From the NCBI RefSeq assembly GCF_020991125.1, contig NZ_CP087715.1:1515501-1579500 (forward strand): a DNA stretch of 64,000 nucleotides. Direction: 5' to 3'. The translations under genes were made by a program, and so were the position numbers. Numbering within the stretch: position 1 is the first letter of the stretch; every line of letters starts with the position of its first letter. This document shows positions 1 to 9,012 of this stretch, in pieces. Source of the DNA: Microbulbifer celer (GTDB lineage: Bacteria > Pseudomonadota > Gammaproteobacteria > Pseudomonadales > Cellvibrionaceae). The notes beneath the pieces were generated by a model. That model saw nothing but the letters and a program-made list of their open reading frames with translations. It had not been told where the DNA came from and did not search any database.

Positions 1-19
1 TTTGAGGTGGCACCAGCCG

Positions 20-1165
20 ATGGATATTCAGGGATACTGCGCCCCGGGGTTTGAGCCCCTGTACGACGTCTTTGCCGAAAACTTCCGTTCCCGCGGGGAT
101 GCCGGTGCCGCATTCTGTGCGGTCCAGCACGGAGAGGTGATTGCCTCCCTGTGGGCTGGCAGTGCCGACCGTGAGGGCGCACAGGACTTTGAGGAAGACA
201 CGTTGGTCAATGTGTTTTCCTCTTCGAAGGGAATTCTGGCCCTGATCGCCCTGCAGCAGGTCGCCGCCGGCAAGCTGGATCTGGATCGGCCGGTAGCGGA
301 GTACTGGCCGGAATTTGCCGACGCAGGAAAGGCTTCTATAACCGGGCGTCAGCTGCTCTGCCATCGATCCGGTGTCATTGCCTTCTGCGAGCGCGTGGCG
401 GATGAACTGATCTACGACTGGCCCGCCGCGCTGAAACAAGTGGCCGCAACTGAGCCGTGGTGGGAGCCGGGCAGCCAGCAGGGCTATTCCCCGTTCCTGT
501 ACGGATGGACCCTTGGCGGTCTGATCGAGAAGGCCAGTGGTGAATCGCTGCGAGACCTCTACCGCAAGGGAGTCGGTGAGCCTCTGAGCCTGGATGGCGG
601 CTTTGGTGCCGTCGGGCACAAGTCATCTGCCATTGCCGATGTGGGCCCGCTGAAAAAGCCATTACCGGAACTGCGCGAGAATGCCATTGGCCGCTCGATC
701 AAAGAGGATCGCCAGGGCCCGGTGGCCACTGCATTTACCAATCCGGTGTCTCTGATGATGGGCACCAATGGAGACGCGTGGCGCAGTGCACTGATCCCGG
801 CCGCCAATGGTCACTTCAGTGCCCGGGATCTGGCGCGGGTGTACGGTGATCTGGCCTCTGAGTCTCCGCAATTGCTGTCGGTGGATGCGATCTCCGCTGC
901 GACCGTTGAGCAGAGCAGGGGGCAGGACGCGATACTGCAGACCGAAGTCGCGTTCGGCAGCGGCTTTATCCTTTCTGGCGCTGCGCAGGATCTGTACTTT
1001 GGCAGCGAGCGGGGGTTTGGCCACCCGGGTGCCGGCGGTAGCATCGGGTTTGCCGATCCGTCCGAGGGGCTCGGGTTTGGCTATGTCACCTCCCGTATGG
1101 GGCAAAGCCTGTTTATGGATCAGCGTGCTGTCAGCCTGGTGGAATCTCTCTACGGGCTCATCTGA
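20..1165 (+). CDS. Serine hydrolase of the beta-lactamase/esterase (EstB-like) family
   Basis: This 381-residue protein belongs to the class C beta-lactamase-like fold, whose members include carboxylesterases and D-aminopeptidases. The SxxK nucleophile motif is visible as SSSK at residues 67-70, a tyrosine motif lies in GYSPFLYG, and the HPGAGG segment near residue 338 stands for the usual KTG/HxG box. No signal peptide is seen, so it is probably cytoplasmic and more likely an esterase than a beta-lactamase. I chose the ATG at 20 because GAGGTGG lies nine bases upstream; a TTG at position 2 also keeps the frame, and the true start could lie before the window. The SlyX gene follows on the same strand. 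The substrate cannot be told from sequence. Confidence 0.85.
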   Translation: MDIQGYCAPGFEPLYDVFAENFRSRGDAGAAFCAVQHGEVIASLWAGSADREGAQDFEEDTLVNVFSSSKGILALIALQQVAAGKLDLDRPVAEYWPEFADAGKASITGRQLLCHRSGVIAFCERVADELIYDWPAALKQVAATEPWWEPGSQQGYSPFLYGWTLGGLIEKASGESLRDLYRKGVGEPLSLDGGFGAVGHKSSAIADVGPLKKPLPELRENAIGRSIKEDRQGPVATAFTNPVSLMMGTNGDAWRSALIPAANGHFSARDLARVYGDLASESPQLLSVDAISAATVEQSRGQDAILQTEVAFGSGFILSGAAQDLYFGSERGFGHPGAGGSIGFADPSEGLGFGYVTSRMGQSLFMDQRAVSLVESLYGLI

Positions 1166-1233
1166 TCTGCTTACTTCACTCTTCTCCGGGCCCAGTTTCG
1201 GTGAGGCCCGGCAAACCCTCCTTGAGTATTGCG

Positions 1234-1461
1234 ATGAACGACGACTCTCAAGCGCTGGTCGCGCGCGTAGATGAGCTGGAATCCCGGCTCGCTTTTCAGG
1301 AAGACACATTAGCACAGCTGAATGACGTGATTGCGCAGCAGGACGTGCAGATACGGAACCTGGTGGAGCGCCTTCGGGATATTAGCCAGAAGTACCAGGA
1401 CCTGTCTTTCGATATGCACAAAGGGACTGTCCCCGGCAATGAAAAACCGCCGCACTATTGA
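1234..1461 (+). CDS. slyX: SlyX family protein
   Basis: A 75-residue coiled-coil protein of the SlyX family. It opens with a heptad-rich stretch containing RVDELESRLAFQEDT and ends in the PPHY tail typical of SlyX. Its function is unknown; in enterobacteria slyX sits beside slyD. Here it follows the serine hydrolase gene with a 68-base gap and is followed by a long AT-rich intergenic region. The ATG at 1234 is the start; the reading frame extends 11 codons upstream, but that stretch is not SlyX-like. Confidence 0.85.
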   Translation: MNDDSQALVARVDELESRLAFQEDTLAQLNDVIAQQDVQIRNLVERLRDISQKYQDLSFDMHKGTVPGNEKPPHY

Positions 1462-1856
1462 GCATCCTGTGAGCATGCCTGGTGTGCGCCCTGAGGCTGC
1501 GCAACGTCGTGCTCACGGCCTGTAGTGTGGAAAAGGTGTCACTTCTTTTCCTGTTGTCACTTTGATCGTCCGGAGCAGTGGATAAGATTGTGCGCAGTTT
1601 TCAACGCTCGTTGTAAAATTTTCCCTCAGACGCCGCATTTTGGCTTCAAGTCAACTCTTGACAAACTTTTTTCCACATGGATTACCGTTTTTTTTACACC
1701 GCTTGTTGTGGCGTAGCAATTGGTACGAATGTGTCTAAAATTTACCTAAGTTATTGATTTTAAAGGTGTAATATGTGGTGAGCAAAAAATGAACAAACTG
1801 CTGGAGGCAAGAGACTGCGCCGCTTTCACTGAACTTCCACATGTTCTTGCACAGAG

Positions 1857-1865
1857 TTATCCACA
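1857..1865 (+). promoter_or_regulatory. Consensus DnaA box (TTATCCACA)
   Basis: Perfect match to the strong gammaproteobacterial DnaA box. A 7/9 inverted site follows six bases later (1871-1879), so the pair is convergent. Four weaker or inverted partners within 350 bp make chance less likely, but no dnaA, rpmH, mnmG or parA gene is in the window. Confidence 0.5.
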
Positions 1866-2108
1866 GTTACTGTGGAATACTTGATTACACCCAATAACAT
1901 CGCGGTCTCCTGTGGAATTCATTCAAAAGCTTAACCGCCAAAGGTGTCTAGAAAGGCACGTAGAAAAATGCATAGGCAGAAGCACTACCGAAGATTTTCT
2001 CTATCAGTTGTGTTCATAGAATCTGAGCTTTGTTGAGTTTTGCGCAGTGGGTGCTAGACGTTGCAGCGCTTTCCGCATAGTCTTGCAGCCCATGGCAAAT
2101 GCGGTTCA

Positions 2109-2131
2109 GCTGCCAGTCAGCAACTGGCAGC
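2109..2131 (+). other. Hairpin upstream of the OmpA-domain lipoprotein gene
   Basis: GCTGCCAGT and ACTGGCAGC form a perfect 9-bp stem with a 5-base loop. No T-tract follows on either strand, so it is not a standard intrinsic terminator. It may shape the 5' untranslated leader of the following gene. Confidence 0.4.
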
Positions 2132-2167
2132 GATACTACAGATAACAGTCAAAGGGCGGCAGATATC

Positions 2168-2182
2168 CGGCACACTGTGCCG
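2168..2182. promoter_or_regulatory. Short palindrome, possible operator
   Basis: CGGCACA-C-TGTGCCG is a perfect 7-bp inverted repeat around one base, located 81 bases before the lipoprotein start codon. The form fits a dimeric regulator site, but no regulator can be assigned. Confidence 0.3.
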
Positions 2183-2262
2183 CATAAAAAGCCCGCGGAG
2201 GATACTGCGCAATGACTGGCCGATTCTTACCCGTTAATAGTAAAGCGTTAGGAGAAGCTTCA

Positions 2263-2913
2263 ATGAAGAAGTGGGTTGCAATTCTTGCTCTTGGTTCACT
2301 GGTCGGTTGTACCACCCTGGATCCTTATACCCAGGAGAGCAAAACCAGTAATGCCGCCAAAGGGGCTGGCGCAGGTGCTGTTGCAGGCGCCATCATCGGC
2401 GCGGCTACCGCCAGCAAGAACGACCGCAAGAAAGGTGCCATTACCGGCGCGCTGGGTGGCGCGGCGATCGGTGGCGGTGTTGGTTACTACATGGATCGTC
2501 AGGAAATGGCTTTGCGCCAGCGCCTGGAAGGCACTGGTGTGCGCGTACAGCGTGAAGGCGACAATATCCGCCTGATCATGCCGGGTAACATTACTTTCGA
2601 CACCAACCGTTACAATATCCGCAATGACTTCACCGGTACCCTGGATTCCGTTGTACTGGTACTGAATGAATTCGACAAAACGGCAATTCGTGTCAGCGGC
2701 CACACTGACAGCACCGGTTCTGATGTAACCAATCAGACCCTGAGTGAGCGTCGCGCCCAGTCCGTTGCTGACTTCTTTACCTCCCGCGGCGTTGCCGGCG
2801 GCCGGGTTCAGGCAGTGGGCTACGGTGAGCGTTATCCCATCGCTGGTAATGACAGCGATGCAGGTCGGCAGGCCAACCGCCGAGTGGAGCTTGAGTTGCT
2901 TCCTCTGCAGTAG
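2263..2913 (+). CDS. Outer-membrane lipoprotein with glycine zipper and OmpA domain (YiaD-like)
   Basis: A 216-residue lipoprotein. The signal peptide MKKWVAILALGSLVGC carries a lipobox (LVGC) with Cys16 as the lipidated residue. Residues 30-75 are a glycine-zipper segment rich in GAGAVAGAIIGA-type repeats. The C-terminal half (about 100-216) is an OmpA-like peptidoglycan-binding domain with SGHTDSTGS and NRRVELELLP. Proteins of this layout anchor the outer membrane to peptidoglycan. The start at 2263 has AGGAG eight bases upstream and gives a proper signal peptide; an in-frame ATG at 2212 would put 17 hydrophilic residues in front. A strong terminator follows at 2921. Confidence 0.9.
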   Translation: MKKWVAILALGSLVGCTTLDPYTQESKTSNAAKGAGAGAVAGAIIGAATASKNDRKKGAITGALGGAAIGGGVGYYMDRQEMALRQRLEGTGVRVQREGDNIRLIMPGNITFDTNRYNIRNDFTGTLDSVVLVLNEFDKTAIRVSGHTDSTGSDVTNQTLSERRAQSVADFFTSRGVAGGRVQAVGYGERYPIAGNDSDAGRQANRRVELELLPLQ

Positions 2914-2920
2914 CCAGACG

Positions 2921-2945
2921 AAAGGGCGCTTCGGCGCCCTTTTTT
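2921..2945 (+). terminator. Intrinsic terminator after the OmpA-domain lipoprotein gene
   Basis: AAAGGGCGC, a TTCG loop, and GCGCCCTTT form a 9-bp stem followed by T residues. It starts seven bases after the stop codon. Confidence 0.92.
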
Positions 2946-3005
2946 GTGTCTGGATGTTTTGTGCGTCCCGGGTGAGGCAATCATTTGAATATAGGGGGAA
3001 TTTCA

Positions 3006-3485
3006 GTGAAGGGTGGAGCGGGTGAATGGAATCGCGCGGGACGCCGACATGGTTATGGGCTGAGGTGTACTTTTCGGTTGCTGGCGGTATTGCTTGGCAT
3101 TGAACTTCTGCCGCTGGCGCATGCTGCGCCAGAGAGTGCGTTCAAGGAGCGTTTTTACAACGCAGAATTGATCGCCAAGGTGCGGATCGCCAGCGTTCAC
3201 CGCATGGTGGATCAGGCGCTGTCGGAGCCGGGTATGACAGCAATCAAGGGGTATGTATATGCTGGCGTTACGCAAAAGGTCTGGCGAGGGCCGGCGGGAA
3301 ACCTGGTGGCGTTTCGCCTGTCACTGGATGCTTGCCAGCAAAAGCTGCACTCCGGAGAAACGTACCTGATATTCGCACGTACAGATGCTGACGGGCGTCT
3401 GGAGTTGATGGACTGTAGCGATGCGGTTGAGGAGGGGCAGGCAGCTTCACTCCTGGCCCAGCTGAACCGGGACAGTCAGGGCTAG
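3006..3485 (+). CDS. Secreted protein with NTR/TIMP-like fold, function unknown
   Basis: A 159-residue exported protein. A signal peptide ends at about LPLAHA|AP. The rest resembles small bacterial netrin/TIMP-like (NTR) domains: an alpha/beta opening (ELIAKVRIASVHR), then a VWRG turn, then two cysteines in SLDACQQKLHSGETYLIFA and LMDCSDA. I chose the GTG at 3006 because AGGGGGA lies seven bases upstream; a TTG at 2985 has no such site. The stop codon TAG is part of a repeat end (3480-3499) that recurs at 40533 and 40701. No function can be assigned; family assignment is tentative. Confidence 0.6.
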   Translation: MKGGAGEWNRAGRRHGYGLRCTFRLLAVLLGIELLPLAHAAPESAFKERFYNAELIAKVRIASVHRMVDQALSEPGMTAIKGYVYAGVTQKVWRGPAGNLVAFRLSLDACQQKLHSGETYLIFARTDADGRLELMDCSDAVEEGQAASLLAQLNRDSQG

Positions 3486-3499
3486 TGGTCCATGCGGGA
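3480..3499 (+). repeat. Solo end of a dispersed inverted-repeat element
   Basis: The 20 bases GGCTAGTGGTCCATGCGGGA match the outer arms of the 169-bp palindrome at 40533-40701 (the left arm with one difference, the inverted right arm exactly). In both places the element supplies the TAG stop of a plus-strand gene whose last codon is GGC. I do not find the partner end within the next 300 bases, so this looks like a remnant or a one-ended copy. Confidence 0.7.
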
Positions 3500-3815
3500 T
3501 GGGCCGCGTCAGTATATCGCGTCCTAATATAGGCGGAGATCCATATAGCCATAAAGCCTTGGTGGGTGGAACATAATTCCTTGAAGTGTGGCTGATGAGG
3601 ATTATTCTTATCAGTATTGGCGCGGTCTTCTTCGGTTGGGGTGTCCCACTGAAGAAACATCGGACAGGTCCGGAAGTCGGCGTCAACGGAAAAGGTCGGG
3701 GTGGCCTCTTGGCGGTGTCCCATTGCCAGGCTGGTGCACTCGGGTCACAGTCGAAATGATCGGGCTGCCGCCACTTCGACACATTCAACGCCAACCACCA
3801 GGGGTCTTTGGGTTT
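3486..3815. other. Intergenic stretch with one doubtful small ORF
   Basis: Apart from the repeat end at its left edge, this 330-bp stretch holds no recognised gene, terminator or clear promoter. An ORF at 3595-3759 is listed separately as doubtful. Confidence 0.5.
3595..3759 (+). CDS. Doubtful small ORF with hydrophobic N-terminus
   Basis: The 54-codon ORF begins MRIILISIGAVFFGWGVP, which looks like a membrane anchor or signal segment, and then becomes Gly-rich and polar. There is no strong ribosome-binding site, and I recognise no family. It could be a small membrane protein or a decayed fragment next to the repeat end at 3480. Confidence 0.22.
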   Translation: MRIILISIGAVFFGWGVPLKKHRTGPEVGVNGKGRGGLLAVSHCQAGALGSQSK

Positions 3816-4289
3816 ATGAAAAAGCTACTGTTGCCACTGATTATTCTGCTGCTGATTATCGGATATTTCATGACGCAGAGATCAGACGATACCACCGGCG
3901 ATGCCTACGATAATCTGGAGCAGCCGAAGTCAGAAAGTATGGACGATACGGCTCCCGGAACGACGCCAGACAGCGGTACTACGCCGGATAGCACGATGCC
4001 GGATACCGATTCCGATCCCACCATGCCACAAGAGAGCGATGATGTGGCTCCGGCTACAGATGATCCGCAAACATCGGATCGCCTGATTGACGATGCGAAA
4101 GACGCCGCGACGGACACTGGAGACGCCCTCAAGGACGCGGCCAAAGATGCCGGAGATACGTTGAAAGAGGCTGCGGATGATGCTGGCGATGCCCTCAAAG
4201 ATGCCGGAGAATCCACCAAAGACGCTGCGCAGAAGGCATTGGACAAGATCGACGGTGATGAGCCGAAAAAGGATGAGCCACAGCAGTAG
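3816..4289 (+). CDS. Membrane-anchored acidic protein with LEA-like 11-residue repeats
   Basis: A 157-residue protein with one N-terminal membrane segment (MKKLLLPLIILLLIIGYFM) and a very acidic Asp/Thr/Pro linker (about 25-90). From about residue 90 onward there are four to five tandem 11-residue units, for example DALKDAAKDAG and DTLKEAADDAG, ending in a KKDEPQQ tail. Such 11-mers are typical of LEA group 3 and related amphipathic-helix proteins linked to desiccation, salt or membrane stress. The likely place is the periplasmic face of the inner membrane. The role is inferred from composition only. The frame is open 76 codons upstream, but that part is not protein-like. A terminator follows. 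Confidence 0.65.
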   Translation: MKKLLLPLIILLLIIGYFMTQRSDDTTGDAYDNLEQPKSESMDDTAPGTTPDSGTTPDSTMPDTDSDPTMPQESDDVAPATDDPQTSDRLIDDAKDAATDTGDALKDAAKDAGDTLKEAADDAGDALKDAGESTKDAAQKALDKIDGDEPKKDEPQQ

Positions 4290-4306
4290 TCTGTAACGTA
4301 TTGCTC

Positions 4307-4338
4307 AAAAAAGGCCGCGACACCGTCGCGGCCTTTTT
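4307..4338. terminator. Bidirectional-looking intrinsic terminator
   Basis: An 11-bp perfect stem (4311-4321 with 4325-4335) closes a 3-base loop, flanked by an A-tract on the left and a T-tract on the right. It ends the LEA-like gene and makes an upstream start for the next gene unlikely. Confidence 0.9.
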
Positions 4339-4390
4339 GTTTCGTGAAATGTTTTCTACGCTTAATACAGTTGTCATCTGTAAAGCGGTA

Positions 4391-4759
4391 ATGATTGAGC
4401 ATTTCTGGCACCACAACCACGACATTCTGGAGATCCGCCCCATAGCGGAATTGAGCCCGGCTGAGTTCAGGGCGTTGGCGGCTCAGGTGGATCCGATAAT
4501 TTGTGAGCACGGCACTCTGCACGGGTTGTTGATTGATGCCGGGCACTTCAATGGTTGGAAGAACTTTACTTACCAGATTTCAAGTTGTGTCTTCTTCCGC
4601 GACCAGCACCGACAGGTGCACCGTATCGCCGTACTGTCTGACCACATGCTGATTGGCTTTATGCCGCAGCTTCTCAACCACTTTGTTGCCGCGGAAGCCC
4701 GCCCTTTTCCGCGCAACGAAAGCTCCCGCGCACTGGCATGGCTGCTTGAATCGGGGTAA
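4391..4759 (+). CDS. SpoIIAA-like (STAS-fold) protein
   Basis: A 122-residue cytoplasmic protein of the SpoIIAA-like family (Pfam SpoIIAA-like, formerly DUF3478). The family pattern is visible: an N-terminal ILEIRPIAELSPAEF strand-helix, a central ICEHGTLHGLLIDAGHFNGW, then HRIAVLSDH and the C-terminal RPFPRNESSRALAWL. The fold resembles STAS domains, but no sigma-factor partner is near and the role is unknown. The frame stays open up to 4301, overlapping the terminator, so I prefer ATG 4391; ATG 4349 is the alternative. rsmJ follows 29 bases downstream. Confidence 0.75.
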   Translation: MIEHFWHHNHDILEIRPIAELSPAEFRALAAQVDPIICEHGTLHGLLIDAGHFNGWKNFTYQISSCVFFRDQHRQVHRIAVLSDHMLIGFMPQLLNHFVAAEARPFPRNESSRALAWLLESG

Positions 4760-4788
4760 ATTCGCCCCTTTTCATCGGACCCCTCACT

Positions 4789-5586
4789 ATGCAACTGGCT
4801 GTAACTGCGACAGAAACGGCTGCGGCTCCCTATGCCCAGGCACTCGCGGAAGAGCTCCGGCTGGAGTATCTCGGCGTTGCCGACTCGCGCAACATCAGTA
4901 GCGTCGCTTATGTGTTGGAGTGCGGAGGGAAATTGCAGTTGCAGGCCACTGGCCGCAAAGCACCGGGCCCAATATTGGTGGATTTTGTGTCTGGCGTCGC
5001 CGCGCACCGGCGGAAATTTGGTGGAGGCAAGGGGCAGCAGATTGCCAAAGCCGTGGGGATGAAAGGCAGCTTTTATCCCCGGGTTCTGGACGCCACCGCG
5101 GGCCTTGGACGGGACGCTTTTGTACTGGCCTCCCTGGGTTGTGAGGTGCAGATGCTGGAGCGGAATCCCGTGGTGCACGCGTTGTTGAATGATGGGGTAA
5201 AACGCTTGCAAGCTGCTGCAACCAGCGATCCTGATCTGGCATCGATTGCGGCACGTCTGAAGTTGTTGCCTCGAGTCGATAGCGCGGCTGCCTGGCTGTC
5301 ACAGCAGCCTGGGGAATCTCTGCCGGTCATTTACCTGGATCCCATGTTCCCCAGCCGGGAGAAAAGCGCGAAAGTAAAGAAGGAGATGGTTGCATTTCAC
5401 CAACTGGTGGGGAGCGATGAAGACGCAGACCAGCTGATGGCGCCGGCGATAGCTGCGTGTTACTACCGCACGGTCGTAAAACGGCCGCGGTTGGCGCCCT
5501 GGCTTGCGGAGCTGAAGCCGAACCTGGCACTGGAAGGAAAATCCGGCCGGTTTGATATCTACACCCGACACGGGGTGCCGGGTTGA
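4789..5586 (+). CDS. rsmJ: 16S rRNA (guanine(1516)-N(2))-methyltransferase RsmJ
   Basis: A 265-residue SAM-dependent methyltransferase that modifies G1516 of 16S rRNA. Diagnostic segments are the SAM-binding LDATAGLGRDAFVLASLG (about residue 100), the acidic QMLERNP, and the catalytic-loop LDPMFPSREKSAKVKK. The C-terminus has VVKRPRLAPWL and GRFDIY. Length is slightly above the E. coli protein. It is convergent with the serine dehydratase gene, 19 bases apart. Confidence 0.92.
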   Translation: MQLAVTATETAAAPYAQALAEELRLEYLGVADSRNISSVAYVLECGGKLQLQATGRKAPGPILVDFVSGVAAHRRKFGGGKGQQIAKAVGMKGSFYPRVLDATAGLGRDAFVLASLGCEVQMLERNPVVHALLNDGVKRLQAAATSDPDLASIAARLKLLPRVDSAAAWLSQQPGESLPVIYLDPMFPSREKSAKVKKEMVAFHQLVGSDEDADQLMAPAIAACYYRTVVKRPRLAPWLAELKPNLALEGKSGRFDIYTRHGVPG

Positions 5587-5605
5587 ATGTGTTACCGCGC
5601 AATTG

Positions 5606-6991
<1,386 letters not shown>

Positions 6992-7213
6992 GCAGTTTGT
7001 CTCGCCTTAAAGTCTTGTCTAATTGTAGTTTCCGGCTGATATCGTCCGAGCCGGCCGGTGGCCGGCGAAAGTCGACGACAAATTCGCGCAAGCGGACAGA
7101 CGTTGCAACACGTTGGGGCGAGATCAAAATTATATTTGGTGGGGTAGGGGTATAGGGCAACAAACCACTAGTTTGGCGGGCTTTGAGAGTGGGATTATTG
7201 CGGACAAAGTGGC

Positions 7214-7231
7214 GGCCCCTGGTCAGGGGCC
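7214..7231. other. Hairpin between cmoB and sdaA
   Basis: GGCCCCT-GGTC-AGGGGCC is a perfect 7-bp stem with a 4-base loop about 55 bases downstream of the cmoB stop. It lacks a T-tract, so it is at most a weak terminator or an RNA 3'-end stabiliser. The rest of 6992-7285 shows nothing I recognise. Confidence 0.35.
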
Positions 7232-7260
7232 TTAGCTGGCTCAACCGCGTCAAAGGGCCT

Positions 7261-7296
7261 CAGCCACTTAGGGAGCCTCAGCCACTTAGGGAGCCT
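7261..7296. repeat. Perfect 18-bp tandem duplication across the cmoB stop codon
   Basis: Two head-to-tail copies of CAGCCACTTAGGGAGCCT lie at 7261-7278 and 7279-7296. The cmoB stop codon (7286-7288, minus strand) sits inside the right copy, so the duplication repeats the stop region without altering the protein. Looks like a recent replication-slippage event. Confidence 0.9.
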
Positions 7297-8263
7297 CGGC
7301 AACCAGGGTCGCCCGCAACGGGGCCGGATGGCCCTCAACGGTTTTGCTGTGGTCGTCGGGGTCGAGAAAGTCCACCAGCGACTCGAAGCGCATCCAGTCG
7401 GTACTGCGTTGCTCTTCCAGGCGGGTTTTGTCCAGATCGACGGTGCGTGGGTTTACAAATCCGCACTTGCGCAGCCAGCTTTCCAGAGTGGCCGTGCTGG
7501 GAAGGAACCACACATTGCGCATCTTCGCGTAGCGCCCTTCGGGAACCAGGCAGGCACCCGGACCGCCGTCGATTACGAGCGTCTCCAGCAGCAACTGGCC
7601 ACCGGGGCGCAGGGTTTCCCGCAGTTCCCGCAAATGGTCCAGGGGAGAGCGCCGATGGTAGAGTACGCCCATGGATAGCGTGGTATCAAATGCCTGTAGT
7701 TGGGGCGGGATCGCCTCAATACCGAGGGGTAGTACGTCTACCGGTTTGTCCATGCCCAGGTATTTTTTCAGTGCGTAGAACTGGGCAACGAACTTGGCGG
7801 AGGGATCGATCCCCAGAACCCGTCGCGCACCGGCCCCAAACAGGCGCCAACAGTGATATCCGCTGCCACACCCTACGTCCAGTACCAGGCGGTTATCCAG
7901 GTCGTCCAGGTGGGGGGCTACACGGTCCCATTTCCAGTCCGAGCGCCACTCGGTATCGATATGTAAATCGAACAGGCTCCATGGACCCTTGCGCCATGGA
8001 TGCAGGGCGCGCAGCTGCTGCTCCAGCTGTCGCAGCTGTTCGCTGGTGGCATCGCCTGCGCACCCGGCGCGGACCACCGGGTCGTAGCTGACGCTGCTGG
8101 GCACAATATCCGGCAGACTGTCGAAAGCCGCCTGCCAGTCCGGCAGGTCGCCCCAGCGCTCCGGCGCGAGGCCGGCAGCAACCTGGTTGGGTAAAGAGGG
8201 CAGCCAGGAGCGCAGAGCAGGGGTGTGCTGCAGGCCGGCGTAGAGCGGGGTGTAGTCGATCAT
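7286..8263 (-). CDS. cmoB: tRNA U34 carboxymethyltransferase CmoB
   Basis: A 325-residue enzyme that transfers the carboxymethyl group of carboxy-SAM to 5-hydroxyuridine at tRNA position 34. Typical features are the N-terminal WRKGPWSLFDLHIDTEWRSDWKWDR region, the SAM fold VLDVGCGSGYHCWRLFGAGA, and the LSMGVLYHRRSPLDHL segment. Length matches E. coli CmoB. It follows cmoA by 20 bases in the same operon. A tandem duplication overlaps the stop codon. Confidence 0.95.
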   Translation of the reverse strand: MIDYTPLYAGLQHTPALRSWLPSLPNQVAAGLAPERWGDLPDWQAAFDSLPDIVPSSVSYDPVVRAGCAGDATSEQLRQLEQQLRALHPWRKGPWSLFDLHIDTEWRSDWKWDRVAPHLDDLDNRLVLDVGCGSGYHCWRLFGAGARRVLGIDPSAKFVAQFYALKKYLGMDKPVDVLPLGIEAIPPQLQAFDTTLSMGVLYHRRSPLDHLRELRETLRPGGQLLLETLVIDGGPGACLVPEGRYAKMRNVWFLPSTATLESWLRKCGFVNPRTVDLDKTRLEEQRSTDWMRFESLVDFLDPDDHSKTVEGHPAPLRATLVAEAP

Positions 8264-8283
8264 CGGTCAGGGATTCAGTCGCG

Positions 8284-9012
8284 TTATTTGATGGCGATCA
8301 GCGATGCAAAGTTGAAACACTGGAACCAGACATCGACGCTGTTGAAGCCGACGCTTTTCAGGCGTTCGCGGTGGTCGTGCAGTGTTTCCGGGATCAGCAC
8401 ATTTTCCAGGGCGCTACGCTTCTGGGCAATTTCTAGGGCACTGTAGCCGTTGGCCGCTTTAAACGCATGGTGCAGGTCAATCATCAGCTCCTGGTGATCG
8501 CCATCGGAAAACGCGACTTTCTCCGACAGGATCAGCACGCCGCCCGGGCGCAGTCCGTCGTAGATTTTCTGTAGAATCTCCCGGCGTTCGCTGGTGGGGA
8601 TGAACTGCAAAGTGAAGTTCAGCACCGCCACGGAGGCATTCGTGATGGGCACGTTCTGCAGGTCGTCACAGATCAACTGCACCGGTACCTGGCCGCTGTC
8701 TGCGGCCAGTATGGTGCGGGCCTGCTGGATCATAGCCTCGGAATTGTCCACGGCGAAGATTTCACACTCCGCAGCGGGAATACGATGGCGCATAGCGAGG
8801 GTGGCGGCACCCAGGGAGCAGCCCAGGTCGTAACAGCGACTGCCGGATTGCGCGAAGCGCTCGGCCAATGTGCCAATCATGGCCACAATGGTGGTGTAAC
8901 CCGGCACCGAGCGCTGGATCATATCGGGGAAAACTTCGACCACTTTCTGGTCGAAGCTGAACCCGGCCACTTCTCCCAGTGGCTTGGCAAAAATGTTGTC
9001 TTTTTCGCTCAC
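8284..9012 (-). CDS. cmoA: Carboxy-S-adenosyl-L-methionine synthase CmoA
   Basis: A 242-residue enzyme that makes carboxy-SAM from SAM and prephenate, the donor used by CmoB. The Rossmann motif is [16 protein letters not shown], followed by [14 protein letters not shown] and LNFTLQFIP. Its ATG overlaps the stop of the M16C peptidase gene by four bases, so the order of transcription is peptidase, cmoA, cmoB. Confidence 0.95.
   Translation of the reverse strand: MSEKDNIFAKPLGEVAGFSFDQKVVEVFPDMIQRSVPGYTTIVAMIGTLAERFAQSGSRCYDLGCSLGAATLAMRHRIPAAECEIFAVDNSEAMIQQARTILAADSGQVPVQLICDDLQNVPITNASVAVLNFTLQFIPTSERREILQKIYDGLRPGGVLILSEKVAFSDGDHQELMIDLHHAFKAANGYSALEIAQKRSALENVLIPETLHDHRERLKSVGFNSVDVWFQCFNFASLIAIK

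Larger units (their letters stand above)
1462..2262. other. 800-bp AT-rich intergenic region with DnaA-box-like cluster and two hairpins
   Basis: No convincing gene lies here. The region is clearly more AT-rich than its surroundings. DnaA-box-like nonamers (consensus TTATNCACA) occur at 1526-1534 (minus, 8/9), 1577-1585 (minus, 8/9), 1669-1677 (plus, 8/9), 1857-1865 (plus, perfect TTATCCACA) and 1871-1879 (minus, 7/9). Between them an AT-rich stretch at about 1731-1775 could be an unwinding element. Further on are a 9-bp-stem hairpin at 2109-2131 and a compact palindrome at 2168-2182, both upstream of the OmpA-domain lipoprotein gene. A TTGACA lies at 1658-1663 but without a good -10 at normal distance. 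Confidence 0.6.

Noticed and set aside
1525..1716. A 63-codon frame inside the AT-rich spacer
   Set aside because: Runs through AT-rich DNA with DnaA-like sites; no ribosome-binding site or plausible protein character.
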